A DNA stretch of 64,000 nucleotides from Rahnella rivi (GTDB lineage Bacteria; Pseudomonadota; Gammaproteobacteria; Enterobacterales; Enterobacteriaceae), in the NCBI RefSeq assembly GCF_019049655.1, contig NZ_JAFMOX010000056.1:102581-166580 (forward strand), given 5' to 3'. Shown one piece after another: positions 1-10,302 of the stretch (position 1 is the stretch's first letter; each line of letters opens with the position of its first letter). The position numbers and the translations under genes are program-made. Below the pieces are notes generated by a model. That model worked only from the letters and a program-made list of their open reading frames with translations. It was not told the DNA's origin and did no database searches.

Positions 1-478
1 TCAGCGTGCGGGTTTCCGGGGCAACCGTAAAACCTAAATGCGCAAAGCGCGCGGCAAAGCGGGCAACGCGCAGAACACGCAGCGGATCTTCGCCGAAAGC
101 GTCGGAAACGTGGCGCAACAGGCGCAGCCCGATATCACGCTGGCCGTGGTAAGGATCGATAAGTTCGCCTTCTTTGCTTTTGGCGATGGCATTGATGGTC
201 AGATCCCGACGCATCAGATCCTGTTCCAGCGTCACGTCCGGCGCGGCGTAACAGGTAAATCCGTTGTAACCGGCACCTGATTTACGTTCCGTTCTCGCCA
301 GCGCGTATTCATCGCGGCTGACCGGATGCAGGAAGACCGGAAAATCTTTACCGACCTGCTGATAACCGTTTTCCAGCATGTATTCAGGCGTAGCGCCTAC
401 GACCACCCAATCGTGTTCAGACACAGGCAGGTTTAATAAACTGTCTCGGACTGCGCCGCCAACCAGGTAAATCTCCAC
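1..478 (-). CDS. cca: CCA-adding tRNA nucleotidyltransferase, N-terminal part (cut by left edge)
   Basis: Adds or repairs the 3'-terminal CCA of tRNAs in the cytoplasm. Only the first 159 codons of a roughly 410-residue protein are present; the rest lies beyond base 1. The start is a GTG at 478 with AGGAG a few bases upstream, the same non-ATG start used in E. coli. Visible motifs are LVGGAVRD (class II nucleotidyltransferase), the flexible-loop [10 protein letters not shown] stretch, and RRDLTINA. The metal-binding pair reads E21-H-D23, whereas E. coli has D21-x-D23; both are carboxylates, so activity is not ruled out. The gene is transcribed away from ygiM and off the window. Identity is very secure from near-continuous similarity to E. 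coli Cca. Confidence 0.95.
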   Translation of the reverse strand, partial: MEIYLVGGAVRDSLLNLPVSEHDWVVVGATPEYMLENGYQQVGKDFPVFLHPVSRDEYALARTERKSGAGYNGFTCYAAPDVTLEQDLMRRDLTINAIAKSKEGELIDPYHGQRDIGLRLLRHVSDAFGEDPLRVLRVARFAARFAHLGFTVAPETRTL

Positions 479-608
479 GCGATAACTCCTGAAGTAAGGT
501 CAATTCAGCACATCTCGGCGCTGAAAATAAAGAATGGACTCTGACGTTATCATAGCAAACCTGGTCTTCATCATCGCCGGTAAGTGCTGTTTGTTTACCG
601 GATAATGG

Positions 609-635
609 AAACAAGAAAAGGCACCGAAGTGCCTT
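609..635 (-). terminator. Rho-independent terminator of ygiM
   Basis: A 7-bp stem (618-624 pairing with 629-635) closes a four-base loop that reads UUCG on the minus strand. It is followed on that strand by TTTTCTTG. It lies 42 bases beyond the ygiM stop. Confidence 0.75.
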
Positions 636-676
636 AGCGTTAACTCTGAACAGGAACCCGTGAAGGCGTTAGCCTG

Positions 677-1297
677 TCAGCTCATCCAGCGATCTTTTTT
701 CTTGCGGCGCGGGATCAGGTGCGGTAACAGCAGACCCAGAACCAAACCTACGCCCGCCACACCGCCACCGTACATAAACCACTGTAAAATAATAGTGCGT
801 TGCTTGTCGTCGAGCTGAACATTCACCGCGTTAACCTTCTTCTCGGCGATGATCTTCTGGTTTTTCAACTCCTGATTTTCTTTCTTCAGGGCGTTGATAA
901 TGCTGTCACTGGAAGCCACTTTGCTCTGCATTTCCGCAGTACGCTGGTTCCAGCTGGAATCGATATTCGTCAGCTTGTCCGTCAGCGTTTTTACCTGATT
1001 TTCAAGATCAGGCACGCGGGTACGGATGCTCGGCAGATTGCTTAACTGATCGAGAGGGATCCAGGCGGTTTTCCCTTTTGAGTCAATGATTTCACCGTAC
1101 TTAGTGCTGTCATTGACGCTGCGTAAGGTGACTTCATCACCGGCATTCAGCGTGCCAACAATGCGATACTGATTACCCGGACCACTGTGGATATACGTAA
1201 TCAAATCGTCGGAAATGTAGCGCTTCTCATCGGCATGAGCGCCCCAAGTGATGCTTAAGCCAAGCAAAGCGAAACCAATCAGGCGTAATTTATGCAT
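677..1297 (-). CDS. ygiM: YgiM: SH3-domain, single-membrane-anchor protein
   Basis: 206 residues, the same length as E. coli YgiM. The start at 1297 (MHKLRL...) gives a signal peptide ending near AHA at residue 22; an upstream in-frame start would add 48 unrelated residues. After the signal comes a bacterial SH3 domain (about 25-90, HSGPGNQYRIVGTL), then a long coiled coil (about 95-165), one transmembrane helix (about 170-192) and a basic RRKKK tail. The protein is probably anchored in the inner membrane with its SH3 domain in the periplasm. The molecular role is not established; SH3b domains often bind peptidoglycan or peptides. It is divergent from ygiF, with a 264-bp shared promoter region. 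Confidence 0.9.
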   Translation of the reverse strand: MHKLRLIGFALLGLSITWGAHADEKRYISDDLITYIHSGPGNQYRIVGTLNAGDEVTLRSVNDSTKYGEIIDSKGKTAWIPLDQLSNLPSIRTRVPDLENQVKTLTDKLTNIDSSWNQRTAEMQSKVASSDSIINALKKENQELKNQKIIAEKKVNAVNVQLDDKQRTIILQWFMYGGGVAGVGLVLGLLLPHLIPRRKKKDRWMS

Positions 1298-1561
1298 TAT
1301 TTCATCGTTTCTTTGTGAATTTAGGGAACGTGAAGTGTGGATCCGTCTTATCAGGATACGTCTTCTGGCAACCGCAGTTATTAGCGATCGCATTAATTTG
1401 GTGACCGATAGTAAGGGCAACAGTGTGACGACGCAATGCATAAACCGGAATGAGAACTATCTTACAATCCCGCAACATGCGGCTTGCGCGCAGTGCTTAT
1501 GGTAGAATTGGACAGACGCATTTATCCCTTTTGGCAGCAAAGAATCGGTGTGAAGACCCTT

Positions 1562-2869
1562 ATGACCGTAGAAATAGAATTAAAATTTATCGCCACCCCG
1601 GCCACCATTGCCGAGTTACCCGCGCAACTTGCTCGTTTTACCACTGAGCACACCGCGCCTACGAAACTCACCAACATCTATTTTGAGACTGCGGAAAACT
1701 ATTTACGTTCGCACGACATTGGCTTACGTATCCGCGGTTTCGACGATCAGTATGAAATGACCCTTAAAACCGCCGGCAAAGTGGTGGGCGGTTTACACCA
1801 GCGGCCGGAGTATAATGTTGAGCTAAAAAAGCCGGTGCTTAAGCTCAGCGCATTCCCGAAAGATATCTGGCCGGAAGGCTGCAAGGTAGCGGCGCTGCAA
1901 AAAGCGCTGGCACCGTTATTCCGCACGGATTTCACCCGTGAGAAGTGGGTGATCACTTACGGCGAAAGCGAGATCGAACTGGGTCTTGATTTGGGCGAGG
2001 TGGTGGTGGGTGAATTGTCTGAGCCGCTGTCTGAAATCGAACTCGAGCTGAAAAAAGGTAACACCGCAGATTTACTGGCGCTGGCCGCAGAAATCGCTGA
2101 GCACGGCGGTTTACGTCAGGGTGGGTTCAGCAAAGCAGCGCGCGGTTACCATCTGGCGAAAGGCAATCCGGTACGTGAAATCAAACCTTTGCCGGTTTTC
2201 CAGGCCAAACCGAAAGCCACCGTGGAACAGGCGATGGCAGGGATGTTCGAGCTGGCGCTTGATCACTGGCAGTATCACGAAGAACTGTGGGTGCGCGGCG
2301 ATAAACTGGCGCGTCCGGCAGTGTTGCAGGCCGTAGAGACTGTGCGTCAGATTCTGGTGCTGTTTGGCGGGCTGGTGCCGCGTAAGGCTTCTGCTGAGCT
2401 GCGCACCTTGCTGACAGACCTGGTGCCGGTGCTGGAACAGAAATCCGCCGATGCGCAGGAAGTCTGCTTCAGCGCTGCCTATCTGAAATGTAAGTTAGTG
2501 CTCACCTCATGGCTGACAACGTCGGGCTGGACGCCGTTTATCGATGATAAATCAGCGAAGAAGCTCGAAGGTTCTTTCAAACGCTTCTCCGACATCATGC
2601 TTGGCCGTACCGCTGCCGATCTGAAAGAAGCCTTTGCACAACCGCTGACCGAAGAAGGTTACCGCGACCAGCTGGCACGCCTGAAGCGTCAGATCATCAC
2701 CTTCCATTTGCTGTCAGGTGCCTACCCTGAGCGTGACGTTGCCGCGTATCTGGCGGGCTGGACCGAGCTGCAACAGGCGATTATCCAGAAGCAACTGGCG
2801 CTGGAGGATTCTGCCCGTTCGCAGGCGTTGATGATGGATGCCTTCTGGCTAAACGGCCAGCCACGTTAA
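1562..2869 (+). CDS. ygiF: Inorganic triphosphatase, CYTH-CHAD protein YgiF
   Basis: 435 residues against 433 in E. coli. It hydrolyses inorganic tripolyphosphate to phosphate and pyrophosphate in the cytoplasm, using divalent metal. The N-terminal CYTH domain (1-200) begins with the signature E4-I-E6-L-K8 (ExExK), which fixes the start at 1562; longer upstream reading adds nothing conserved. The C-terminal CHAD domain (about 220-430) is helical, rich in conserved basic and histidine residues, and is associated with polyphosphate binding. The gene stands alone: a strong terminator follows and glnE starts 58 bases later, as in E. coli. Confidence 0.95.
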   Translation: MTVEIELKFIATPATIAELPAQLARFTTEHTAPTKLTNIYFETAENYLRSHDIGLRIRGFDDQYEMTLKTAGKVVGGLHQRPEYNVELKKPVLKLSAFPKDIWPEGCKVAALQKALAPLFRTDFTREKWVITYGESEIELGLDLGEVVVGELSEPLSEIELELKKGNTADLLALAAEIAEHGGLRQGGFSKAARGYHLAKGNPVREIKPLPVFQAKPKATVEQAMAGMFELALDHWQYHEELWVRGDKLARPAVLQAVETVRQILVLFGGLVPRKASAELRTLLTDLVPVLEQKSADAQEVCFSAAYLKCKLVLTSWLTTSGWTPFIDDKSAKKLEGSFKRFSDIMLGRTAADLKEAFAQPLTEEGYRDQLARLKRQIITFHLLSGAYPERDVAAYLAGWTELQQAIIQKQLALEDSARSQALMMDAFWLNGQPR

Positions 2870-2880
2870 TTGACTGATAA

Positions 2881-2910
2881 GCCTGGGCTCATTGCCCGGG
2901 CTTTTTTTTT
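2881..2910 (+). terminator. Terminator between ygiF and glnE
   Basis: An 8-bp stem GCCTGGGC/GCCCGGGC (one G-U pair) with a five-base loop is followed by nine T residues. It lies 11 bases after the ygiF stop, so glnE likely needs its own promoter or read-through. Confidence 0.9.
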
Positions 2911-2927
2911 GCAAGGAATCTGATTTC

Positions 2928-5765
2928 ATGTTGCCACTTTCCCCTGTTTTGCAAAGCCACGCCCGGAGTTTGCTTGAGCAATGGCGTGAACATCCTGAAC
3001 ATCTGCCCCTTCCCGACGAGGCTGCGCTGGCGGTGCTGGCCAGCAGTCAGTTCGTGACGGACAGCCTGCTGGCGTTTCCGCAGTGGTGGCATGAAATCGA
3101 ACAAAATCCGCCGCAGTCGCAGGAATGGCAGTTTTACCGCCAGTGGCTGGAAGCCTCGCTAACCGGCGTCAGTGATGAAGCCGGTTTAATGAAGGCGCTG
3201 CGCCTGTTTCGCCGGCGAATTCTCTCCCGCATTGCCTGGTCACAGGCGGCACAAACCAGCGAAGCGAAAGACACGCTGCAACAGCTGAGCGAGCTTGCGG
3301 AGTTACTGATCGTCAGCGCCCGCGACTGGCTGTATGACGCCTGTTGCCGTGAGTTTGGTACGCCGGTGAATGCGGCGGGTGAACCGCAGCGAATGCTGAT
3401 CCTCGGCATGGGGAAACTGGGTGGCGGTGAGCTGAATTTCTCTTCGGATATCGATTTGATTTTTGCATATCCGGAAAACGGCCAGACGCGCGGTGGTCGC
3501 CGTGAGCTGGAAAATTCGCAGTTTTTTGTGCGTCTCGGGCAGCGCCTGATTAAAGCGCTGGATCAGCCAACCATCGACGGTTTTGTGTACCGGGTCGACA
3601 TGCGCCTGCGTCCGTTTGGTGAAAGCGGGCCGCTGGTGATGAGTTTTTCTGCACTGGAAGATTACTACCAGGAACAAGGACGTGACTGGGAGCGGTACGC
3701 GATGGTCAAAGCGCGTCTGATGGGCGGCGCGGAGGACAGCAGCAGCCAGGAACTGCGCAAGATGCTGAAGCCGTTCGTGTTCCGCCGTTATATCGACTTC
3801 AGCGTGATCCAGTCCCTGCGCAACATGAAAGGGATGATCGCCCGCGAAGTACGTCGCCGTGGTCTGAAAGATAATATTAAGCTGGGCGCCGGAGGTATCC
3901 GCGAAATCGAATTTATCGTGCAGGTTTTCCAGCTGATCCGTGGCGGGCGCGAACCGGCCCTGCAACAACGTGCCCTGCTGCCGACCTTGCAGGCGCTGGA
4001 AAAACTTGGACTGCTGCCCGTTGAGCAGGTTCTGCAACTGCGCGGCAGCTATTTGTTCCTGCGTCGTCTGGAAAACCTTTTACAGGCGATCGCCGACGAA
4101 CAAACCCAGACTCTGCCCGCGGATGAACTGAATCAGGCGCGTCTGGCCTGGGGAATGAATTATCCGGACTGGCCGCAGCTTCTTGATGCCGTAAATGCTC
4201 ACATGCAGGCCGTGCGGGCGGTATTTAATGATCTGATTGGTGATGACACACCGGACGTCGACGACGATCAGCAGCAGTCGCAATTCAGCAGTTTGTGGAT
4301 CGATACGCTGGAGCCTTCCGAGCTGGCGCCGTGGGTGCCGCTGCTGGACGACAATGCTCAACGTCATATCCTGCAGCAGATTGCCGAATTCCGTCGTGAT
4401 GTCGATAAAAGGACCATCGGACCGCGTGGACGAGATCAGCTTGATTTGCTGATGCCGCGTCTACTGGCGCAGGTGTGTACCTATAAAAATGCCGATGTCA
4501 CCCTGCAACGTCTGATGCAATTGCTGCTGAACATCGTCACGCGCACGACCTATATAGAACTGCTGGTGGAGTATCCCGGCGCACTCAAACAGCTGATCCG
4601 GCTGTGCGCCGCCTCACCGATGGTCGCCTCACAGCTGGCGCGACACCCGCTGTTGCTCGATGAACTGCTCGATTCCCGCACCCTTTATCATCCGATTGAG
4701 CCCGGCGCGTACCGTGATGAATTGCGTCAGTACCTGATGCGTGTGCCGACGGAAGACGAAGAGCAACAGCTGGAAGCTGTCCGGCAGTTCAAGCAGGCAC
4801 AACATCTGCGCATTGCCGCCGGTGATATTTCCGGCGCACTGCCGGTGATGAAAGTGAGCGACCATTTAACCTATCTTGCCGAAGCCATTCTGGACGTGGT
4901 TGTGCAGCAGGCATGGGATCAGATGGTCGTCAAATACGGCCAGCCGGCGCACCTTCAGCAGCGCGAAGGGCGCGGTTTTGCCGTGGTCGGGTATGGAAAA
5001 CTGGGCGGCTGGGAGCTGGGTTACAGCTCAGATTTGGATCTGGTCTTCCTGCTCGATTGCGCGCCAGAAGTGATGACTGACGGCGAACGTAGCATCGACG
5101 GACGTCAGTTTTACCTGCGTCTGGCGCAACGCATTATGCATTTATTCAGCACGCGTACCGCCTCCGGCATTCTCTATGAAGTCGATCCGCGGCTGCGTCC
5201 TTCCGGTGCTTCCGGCATGCTGGTCAGCACCATCGAAGCGTTTGCCGATTATCAGGCCAGTGAAGCCTGGACCTGGGAACATCAGGCGCTGGTGCGCGCG
5301 CGGGTGGTGTACGGCGATCCGCAGCTGGCGCAGCAGTTCAACGCCACGCGTCACGACATTCTCTGCCGCGAGCGTGAGGGGGAGGGGCTGCGAAAAGAAG
5401 TCCGCGAGATGCGGGAAAAAATGTATGCCCACCTCGGCAGTAAAAAGTCCGCTGAATTTGATCTGAAAGCCGATCCGGGTGGCATCACCGATATTGAATT
5501 CATTGCACAATATCTGGTCTTACGCTTTGCACATGAGAAGCCGAAATTGACACGCTGGTCGGATAACGTCCGTATTTTCGAACTGATGGCGCAAAATGAC
5601 ATCATGCCTGAAGACGAAGCGCGAAATCTGACGCAGGCTTACGTCACGCTGCGCGATGAAATCCATCACCTCGCGCTGCAGGAACACGGCAGCAAAGTCG
5701 CCGCAGGCAGTTTTGCGACAGAACGTGAGCAAATCCGCGCCAGCTGGGCGAAATGGCTCGGCTGA
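2928..5765 (+). CDS. glnE: Glutamine synthetase adenylyltransferase/deadenylylase
   Basis: 945 residues (E. coli 946). This bifunctional enzyme adenylylates and deadenylylates glutamine synthetase GlnA in response to PII state and glutamine. Two nucleotidyltransferase domains are visible: the N-terminal deadenylylase at about 145-160 ([19 protein letters not shown]) and the C-terminal adenylylase at about 690-705 ([19 protein letters not shown]), each with the paired aspartates. A regulatory linker lies between them. The start at 2928 has AAGGA 10 bases upstream and matches E. coli; a longer in-frame reading begins inside the preceding terminator. It is followed after 87 bases by hldE, as in E. 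coli. Confidence 0.97.
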   Translation: MLPLSPVLQSHARSLLEQWREHPEHLPLPDEAALAVLASSQFVTDSLLAFPQWWHEIEQNPPQSQEWQFYRQWLEASLTGVSDEAGLMKALRLFRRRILSRIAWSQAAQTSEAKDTLQQLSELAELLIVSARDWLYDACCREFGTPVNAAGEPQRMLILGMGKLGGGELNFSSDIDLIFAYPENGQTRGGRRELENSQFFVRLGQRLIKALDQPTIDGFVYRVDMRLRPFGESGPLVMSFSALEDYYQEQGRDWERYAMVKARLMGGAEDSSSQELRKMLKPFVFRRYIDFSVIQSLRNMKGMIAREVRRRGLKDNIKLGAGGIREIEFIVQVFQLIRGGREPALQQRALLPTLQALEKLGLLPVEQVLQLRGSYLFLRRLENLLQAIADEQTQTLPADELNQARLAWGMNYPDWPQLLDAVNAHMQAVRAVFNDLIGDDTPDVDDDQQQSQFSSLWIDTLEPSELAPWVPLLDDNAQRHILQQIAEFRRDVDKRTIGPRGRDQLDLLMPRLLAQVCTYKNADVTLQRLMQLLLNIVTRTTYIELLVEYPGALKQLIRLCAASPMVASQLARHPLLLDELLDSRTLYHPIEPGAYRDELRQYLMRVPTEDEEQQLEAVRQFKQAQHLRIAAGDISGALPVMKVSDHLTYLAEAILDVVVQQAWDQMVVKYGQPAHLQQREGRGFAVVGYGKLGGWELGYSSDLDLVFLLDCAPEVMTDGERSIDGRQFYLRLAQRIMHLFSTRTASGILYEVDPRLRPSGASGMLVSTIEAFADYQASEAWTWEHQALVRARVVYGDPQLAQQFNATRHDILCREREGEGLRKEVREMREKMYAHLGSKKSAEFDLKADPGGITDIEFIAQYLVLRFAHEKPKLTRWSDNVRIFELMAQNDIMPEDEARNLTQAYVTLRDEIHHLALQEHGSKVAAGSFATEREQIRASWAKWLG

Positions 5766-5852
5766 GGGTTTTTAGTGGGGGAATAGGTGCTTGTGATATT
5801 ATCCGGCGCACTATTTTTCTCTGTTTGGTTTTACCTGTTTTGGAGTCTTGGG

Positions 5853-7280
5853 ATGAAAGTGACTTTGCCTGATTTTCACCGTGCCGGTGTGCTGGTGGTC
5901 GGTGATGTAATGTTAGACCGCTACTGGTATGGCCCGACCAACCGAATCTCACCGGAAGCGCCGGTACCGGTCGTGAAGGTGAATACCATCGAAGAACGTC
6001 CCGGCGGCGCGGCTAACGTGGCGATGAACATCTCATCCCTGGGTGCCTCTTCGCGTCTGATCGGCCTGACCGGTGTGGACGATGCGGCGCGCGCCTTGGG
6101 CGAGCGTCTGGCAGAAGTGAAGGTTCACTGCGATTTTGTCGCCTTACCGACGCACCCGACCATTACCAAACTGCGTATTTTGTCGCGCAACCAGCAACTG
6201 ATCCGCCTCGACTTTGAAGAAGGTTTTGAAGGCGTCGATCTGCAACCGATGCTGACTAAAATCGAACAGGCTTTGCCGGAAAGCGGCGCGCTGGTGCTGT
6301 CAGATTATGCCAAAGGCGCACTGACAGAAGTGCAGAAGATGATTCAGCTGGCGCGAAAAGCCGGTGTGCCGGTACTGGTCGATCCTAAAGGATCTGATTT
6401 TGAGCGTTATCGCGGTGCCACGCTGCTGACGCCAAACCTGTCCGAATTTGAAGCGGTCGTCGGTCGCTGCAAAAACGAAGAAGAAATCGTCTCGCGCGGT
6501 ATGCAACTTATTGCCAGTTTCGAGCTTTCCGCATTACTGGTCACGCGGTCTGAGCACGGTATGACGTTGTTACAGCCGGGCAAAGCACCTTTCCATATGC
6601 CTACGCAGGCGCAGGAAGTGTATGACGTGACCGGCGCCGGTGACACCGTCATTGGTACGCTGGCGGCGGCGCTGGCGGCAGGCAATACGCTGGAAGAATC
6701 CTGTTTCCTGGCTAACGCCGCGGCGGGCGTGGTGGTGGGTAAACTCGGAACATCAACTGTATCTCCGGTCGAACTGGAAAATGCTATCGGTGGCCGTTCT
6801 GACGTCGGTTTCGGCGTGATGACTGAAGAGCAACTGAAAGCCGCTGTGGCCATGGCGCGTCAGCGCGGTGAGAAAGTGGTGATGACCAACGGCATTTTTG
6901 ACATCCTGCATGCCGGCCACGTTTCCTATCTGGCGAACGCGCGCAAGCTGGGCGATCGTCTGATTGTCGCGGTGAACAGCGATGCGTCCACCAAACGTCT
7001 GAAAGGGGAAACCCGTCCGGTGAATGCGCTGCAAAACCGCATGATCGTGCTGGGCGCGCTGGGCGCAGTGGACTGGGTTGTGGCGTTTGAAGAAGACACC
7101 CCACAGCGTTTGATCGCCGGGATCTTGCCGGATCTGCTGGTCAAAGGCGGCGATTATAAACCGGAGCAGATTGCCGGCAGTGAAGAAGTCTGGGCTAACG
7201 GCGGTGAAGTCCGCGTGCTGAATTTTGAAGACGGATTATCGACCACCAAAATCATCAATCAGATCAAATCACAGGAGTGA
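5853..7280 (+). CDS. hldE: Bifunctional heptose-7-phosphate kinase / heptose-1-phosphate adenylyltransferase
   Basis: 475 residues (E. coli 477). It makes ADP-glycero-manno-heptose for the LPS inner core. The N-terminal ribokinase/PfkB domain (1-318) carries GGAANVAMN and the anion-hole motif DVTGAGDT. The C-terminal adenylyltransferase domain (about 340-475) carries the HAGH nucleotidyl-transfer signature in [14 protein letters not shown]. The start MKVTLPDF at 5853 has GGAG about 12 bases upstream and matches E. coli; a TTG/ATG-rich upstream extension is hydrophobic and unconserved. It is probably co-transcribed from the glnE side and ends in a strong terminator. Confidence 0.97.
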   Translation: MKVTLPDFHRAGVLVVGDVMLDRYWYGPTNRISPEAPVPVVKVNTIEERPGGAANVAMNISSLGASSRLIGLTGVDDAARALGERLAEVKVHCDFVALPTHPTITKLRILSRNQQLIRLDFEEGFEGVDLQPMLTKIEQALPESGALVLSDYAKGALTEVQKMIQLARKAGVPVLVDPKGSDFERYRGATLLTPNLSEFEAVVGRCKNEEEIVSRGMQLIASFELSALLVTRSEHGMTLLQPGKAPFHMPTQAQEVYDVTGAGDTVIGTLAAALAAGNTLEESCFLANAAAGVVVGKLGTSTVSPVELENAIGGRSDVGFGVMTEEQLKAAVAMARQRGEKVVMTNGIFDILHAGHVSYLANARKLGDRLIVAVNSDASTKRLKGETRPVNALQNRMIVLGALGAVDWVVAFEEDTPQRLIAGILPDLLVKGGDYKPEQIAGSEEVWANGGEVRVLNFEDGLSTTKIINQIKSQE

Positions 7281-7304
7281 TCCTGTCATCCACACGCTGA
7301 CCGA

Positions 7305-7332
7305 AGGGCTTATCTGATAAGCCCTTTTTTTT
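7305..7332 (+). terminator. Terminator after hldE
   Basis: A perfect 9-bp stem AGGGCTTAT/ATAAGCCCT with a three-base loop is followed by a run of eight Ts. Confidence 0.92.
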
Positions 7333-7372
7333 AGCTTTTGAATTACAGACGCCAAAAGGAAATGACTCAGTT

Positions 7373-8623
7373 GTGAGCGGATTAAAACAGGAATTAAGTC
7401 TGGCGCAGGGCGTCGGATTGCTTTCCACCTCGTTACTCGGTACCGGTGTTTTCGCCGTGCCCGCGCTGGCGGCACAGCTGGCGCAAAACGACAGCCTGTG
7501 GGCATGGCCGGTGCTGATCCTGCTGGTGTTTCCCATTGCCATTGGTTTTGCCGCGCTCGGACGACATTTCCCCAGCGCAGGCGGTGCGGCACATTTCGTT
7601 GGGAAAGCCTTTGGCCCGCACATGGCGAGGGTCACCGGCTGGCTCTTTTTGTCGGTGATCCCGGTCGGTTTGCCTGCCGCGCTGCACATCGCCGCTGGCT
7701 TCTGGCAGGCAGCATTTGGCTGGAGCAGTGAAAATCTGCTGCTTGTCCAGCTTGGCACACTGCTGGTCATCTGGTTCCTCGGCACGCGCAGCGCCGGTTC
7801 CAGCGCCAATATTCAGACGCTGATTGCAGCGCTGGTGATTGCACTGGTTGTTGCGATCTGGTGGAAAGGGGATATTTCATTGCCGCAAATTCCGCTGCCC
7901 GCCATTCACGATATCTCGCCATCGAACCTGTTTGACGCGCTGGCCGTGATGTTCTGGTGCTTCGTCGGCCTGGAAGCTTTTGCCCATCTGGCGACGGAGT
8001 TTCGTCATCCGGAACGCGATTTTCCGCGCGCGTTACTCATCGGTATGCTGGTCGCAGGTGCGGTCTACTGGGGATGTACCGTGGCGGTGCTGAAATTCCA
8101 AGCCTGGGGTGAGGGGCGGGAAGCGGGCGCGTCGTTGCCAGGCATCGTGGTGCAATTGTTCGGGCAGAAAGCGTTGTGGGTGGCCTGCATTATTGGCTAT
8201 CTGGCGTGCTTCGCCAGCGTCAATATTTATACTCAAAGCTTCGCCCGGCTGGTGTGGTCACAGGCGCAACTGAAACCGCAGAGCAAGCTGGCACAACTTT
8301 CGGCTCAGCGCGTGCCGGTGGCGGCACTCAATCTGGTGGTCGGTTGCTGCGTGTTGTTTACTCTGCTGATTTACTGGCTACATTTGCCGCTCGATGCGCT
8401 GATCACTTATGCCAACGGGATCTTCATCCTGATCTATTTATTATGCATGCTGGCGGGCTCGCGGATCCTGAAAGGGCGTTCGATCTGGATGGCGCGGCTT
8501 GGCGCGGTGCTGTGTTGCGGATTGCTGGCGATGGTGGGCTGGAAAGCCTCGTATGCGTTGATCATATTTGCTGCGCTGTGGCTGCTGCTGCCCCGCGCGA
8601 AAACCGTGCTTCACACGCGATAA
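7373..8623 (+). CDS. yjeH: L-methionine/branched-chain amino acid exporter YjeH (APC family)
   Basis: 416 residues, inner membrane, APC superfamily with about 12 predicted helices. E. coli YjeH exports methionine and branched-chain amino acids, and the two proteins are closely similar end to end, beginning with the shared MSGLKQELxLAQG and GTGVFAVPALAA near helix 1. The start is a GTG at 7373 with AAAAGGA 12 bases upstream. In E. coli yjeH lies elsewhere (near groESL), so its place between hldE and ubiK is a local difference. It has its own flanking terminators and so is likely monocistronic. Confidence 0.88.
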   Translation: MSGLKQELSLAQGVGLLSTSLLGTGVFAVPALAAQLAQNDSLWAWPVLILLVFPIAIGFAALGRHFPSAGGAAHFVGKAFGPHMARVTGWLFLSVIPVGLPAALHIAAGFWQAAFGWSSENLLLVQLGTLLVIWFLGTRSAGSSANIQTLIAALVIALVVAIWWKGDISLPQIPLPAIHDISPSNLFDALAVMFWCFVGLEAFAHLATEFRHPERDFPRALLIGMLVAGAVYWGCTVAVLKFQAWGEGREAGASLPGIVVQLFGQKALWVACIIGYLACFASVNIYTQSFARLVWSQAQLKPQSKLAQLSAQRVPVAALNLVVGCCVLFTLLIYWLHLPLDALITYANGIFILIYLLCMLAGSRILKGRSIWMARLGAVLCCGLLAMVGWKASYALIIFAALWLLLPRAKTVLHTR

Positions 8624-8640
8624 TTTCTGAGTGTGATAAA

Positions 8641-8670
8641 AGCAAAAGGCCTGCTGTGCAGGCCTTGGTC
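8641..8670. terminator. Convergent terminator between yjeH and ubiK
   Basis: A perfect 9-bp stem AAGGCCTGC/GCAGGCCTT has a TGT loop. The U-rich tail is best on the minus strand (TTTTGCTTTT), so it mainly ends ubiK transcription. Confidence 0.8.
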
Positions 8671-8690
8671 ATTTCTGGGGTACTGAAAAA

Positions 8691-8963
8691 TCAAACCGGA
8701 TCTTGTGGTTTTTCTGCGTCAGCCAGTTTCGTTTCCAGCGCGGCCAGACGTTGCTCCAGCACGGCCAGTTTTTCGCGGGTGCGCAGCAGAACCTGCGTCT
8801 GTACGTCAAACTCTTCGCGATTGACTAAATCCATGCGGCTGAACTGTGCCTGCAATACCTGGCGGATTTTCTTTTCGGCATCCTCACCAAACTCGCGGAA
8901 CCCTTTTGGCAGGGATTCGTGAACCTGGCGGGCGATTTGTTCAATTTTTTTCGGGTCAATCAT
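8691..8963 (-). CDS. ubiK: Ubiquinone biosynthesis accessory factor UbiK (YqiC)
   Basis: 90 residues. It is a small helical BMFP-family protein needed for efficient aerobic ubiquinone synthesis, where it acts with UbiJ in the Ubi metabolon. The N-terminal amphipathic region ([21 protein letters not shown]) is nearly identical to E. coli YqiC, and residues 55-85 form a coiled coil ([18 protein letters not shown]). It is divergent from ribB across the riboswitch leader, the same arrangement as in E. coli. Confidence 0.94.
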   Translation of the reverse strand: MIDPKKIEQIARQVHESLPKGFREFGEDAEKKIRQVLQAQFSRMDLVNREEFDVQTQVLLRTREKLAVLEQRLAALETKLADAEKPQDPV

Positions 8964-9060
8964 ATTATTTCCTTTTCTCGAAGGAGATGCTTTTGACTAG
9001 TGTAATCGCTGATGACGTTTCTATAAACCTTTCGGGGCACTAATTGGCCAAACCGCAGGA

Positions 9061-9089
9061 TTGCTCTGGTCATTTATTGGCGTTATAGT
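9061..9089 (+). promoter_or_regulatory. Probable sigma-70 promoter of the ribB leader
   Basis: TTGCTC (9061-9066) and TATAGT (9084-9089) are separated by exactly 17 bases. A start near 9096 would begin just at the riboswitch. This is inferred from consensus match and position only. Confidence 0.6.
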
Positions 9090-9097
9090 TGGTTTGC

Positions 9098-9270
9098 TTA
9101 TTCTCAGGGCGGGGTGAAAGTCCCCACCGGCGGTAAACCACAGCGTACCGGAAGGCCATAAATCCTTCCACGTGGAAGCCCGCGAGCGCTCAATCCTTCG
9201 GGGTTAGAGGTCAGCAGATCCGGTGTAATTCCGGGGCCGACGGTTAAAGTCCGGATGGGAGAGAGTAACG
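9098..9270 (+). ncRNA. FMN riboswitch (RFN element) of ribB
   Basis: Characteristic RFN blocks are present in order: AGGGCGGGGTGAAAGTCCCC at the 5' side, then GGTCAGCAGATCCGGTG, the CCGACGGTTAAAGTCCGGAT block, and the closing GGGAGAGAG strand. The element binds flavin mononucleotide and lowers expression of the downstream riboflavin gene when flavin is abundant. It is followed directly by a terminator-like hairpin and then by ribB, 133 bases downstream. Confidence 0.97.
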
Positions 9271-9309
9271 ATTCAAGCCGGACAAGCTTTGTCCGCTGCG
9301 TTATTTTTT
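9265..9309 (+). terminator. Expression-platform terminator of the FMN riboswitch
   Basis: The stem CGGACAA/TTGTCCG (loop GCT) is nested in an outer GTAACG/CGTTAT pairing and followed by six Ts. The 5' outer strand overlaps the 3' end of the aptamer, which fits an FMN-dependent terminator/antiterminator switch. Confidence 0.75.
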
Positions 9310-9403
9310 ATAACTGTAGCACGCCATCAGGCCGCTGCAGCTAGCCTCCTCAAGACGCCCTGATTCTGGTAATCCACATACAGAACATGAGGTTATTTTT
9401 ACC

Positions 9404-10057
9404 ATGAATCAGACCCTACTTTCCGAATTCGGTACACCCGCTGAACGCGTTGAGCGTGCTATTGACGCTATTCGTAACGGCGTTGGTGTGATGGTACTGG
9501 ATGACGAAGATCGTGAAAACGAAGGCGATTTAATCTTTGCCGCTGAAAACATGACCGTTGCACAAATGGCGCTGACCATTCGTCACGGCAGCGGGATTGT
9601 GTGCCTCACCATGAACGAAGACAGCCGTAAAAAGCTCGATCTGCCGATGATGGTGGAGAACAACTCCAGCCAGTTCCAGACACCTTTTACCGTGACCATT
9701 GAAGCAGCTGAAGGCGTGACGACCGGTGTTTCTGCCGCTGACCGCATCACCACCATTCGCACCGCCATCAAAGATGGCGCGAAACCTTCCGACCTGAGCC
9801 GCCCGGGGCATATCTTCCCGCTGCGCGCGCAGGCTGGCGGTGTGCTGACCCGTGGCGGCCATACCGAAGCGTCTATCGATCTGGTGACACTGGCCGGGCT
9901 TAAACCTTTCGGCGTGCTGTGTGAGCTGACCAACGATGACGGCAGCATGGCGCATGCGCCTGAAGCCATTGTCTTTGCGAAACAACATAATATGCCCGTT
10001 GTTACGATCGCGGACCTGGTGGAATATCGTCAGGCGCAGACCCGTCAGGCAAGCTGA
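9404..10057 (+). CDS. ribB: 3,4-dihydroxy-2-butanone-4-phosphate synthase
   Basis: 217 residues, identical in length to E. coli RibB. It converts ribulose 5-phosphate to formate and 3,4-dihydroxy-2-butanone 4-phosphate, the four-carbon precursor of riboflavin. Key motifs are the acidic loop [11 protein letters not shown] (about 33-43), RHGSGIVC (about 61-68), and the [11 protein letters not shown] metal/phosphate region (about 150-160). It is a stand-alone RibB with no GTP cyclohydrolase II domain. Controlled by the upstream FMN riboswitch and closed by its own terminator. Confidence 0.98.
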   Translation: MNQTLLSEFGTPAERVERAIDAIRNGVGVMVLDDEDRENEGDLIFAAENMTVAQMALTIRHGSGIVCLTMNEDSRKKLDLPMMVENNSSQFQTPFTVTIEAAEGVTTGVSAADRITTIRTAIKDGAKPSDLSRPGHIFPLRAQAGGVLTRGGHTEASIDLVTLAGLKPFGVLCELTNDDGSMAHAPEAIVFAKQHNMPVVTIADLVEYRQAQTRQAS

Positions 10058-10077
10058 CAGAGCGTTATTCCCGTTCG

Positions 10078-10100
10078 AAGGCCGCTTATGCGGCCTTTTT
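10078..10100 (+). terminator. Terminator after ribB
   Basis: An 8-bp stem AAGGCCGC/GCGGCCTT with loop TTAT is followed by a T run. Confidence 0.92.
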
Positions 10101-10302
10101 GCTTTTTATTCCCGAATTTTGTCTTTACCGCCTTTTTTAACATCATGTCTGCGCATCACCTTTGATTTTTCCCTTCAAATTTATTGAACATCTCCTTCAC
10201 CGTTATCCGGCTGTCACCGCCAGTCAAAAAGAGTACCGTATTGGCATTACGCGGAAGGTGGTTCACCACCCGCTCTCTTTCATTTGCGGTAAGGAATTCA
10301 TG

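Noticed and set aside
3303..4037. Long minus-strand open frame inside glnE, and similar long antisense frames in parE, parC, pyrG and eno
   Set aside because: These are antisense shadows of GC-rich, highly conserved genes and have no ribosome sites or family features.
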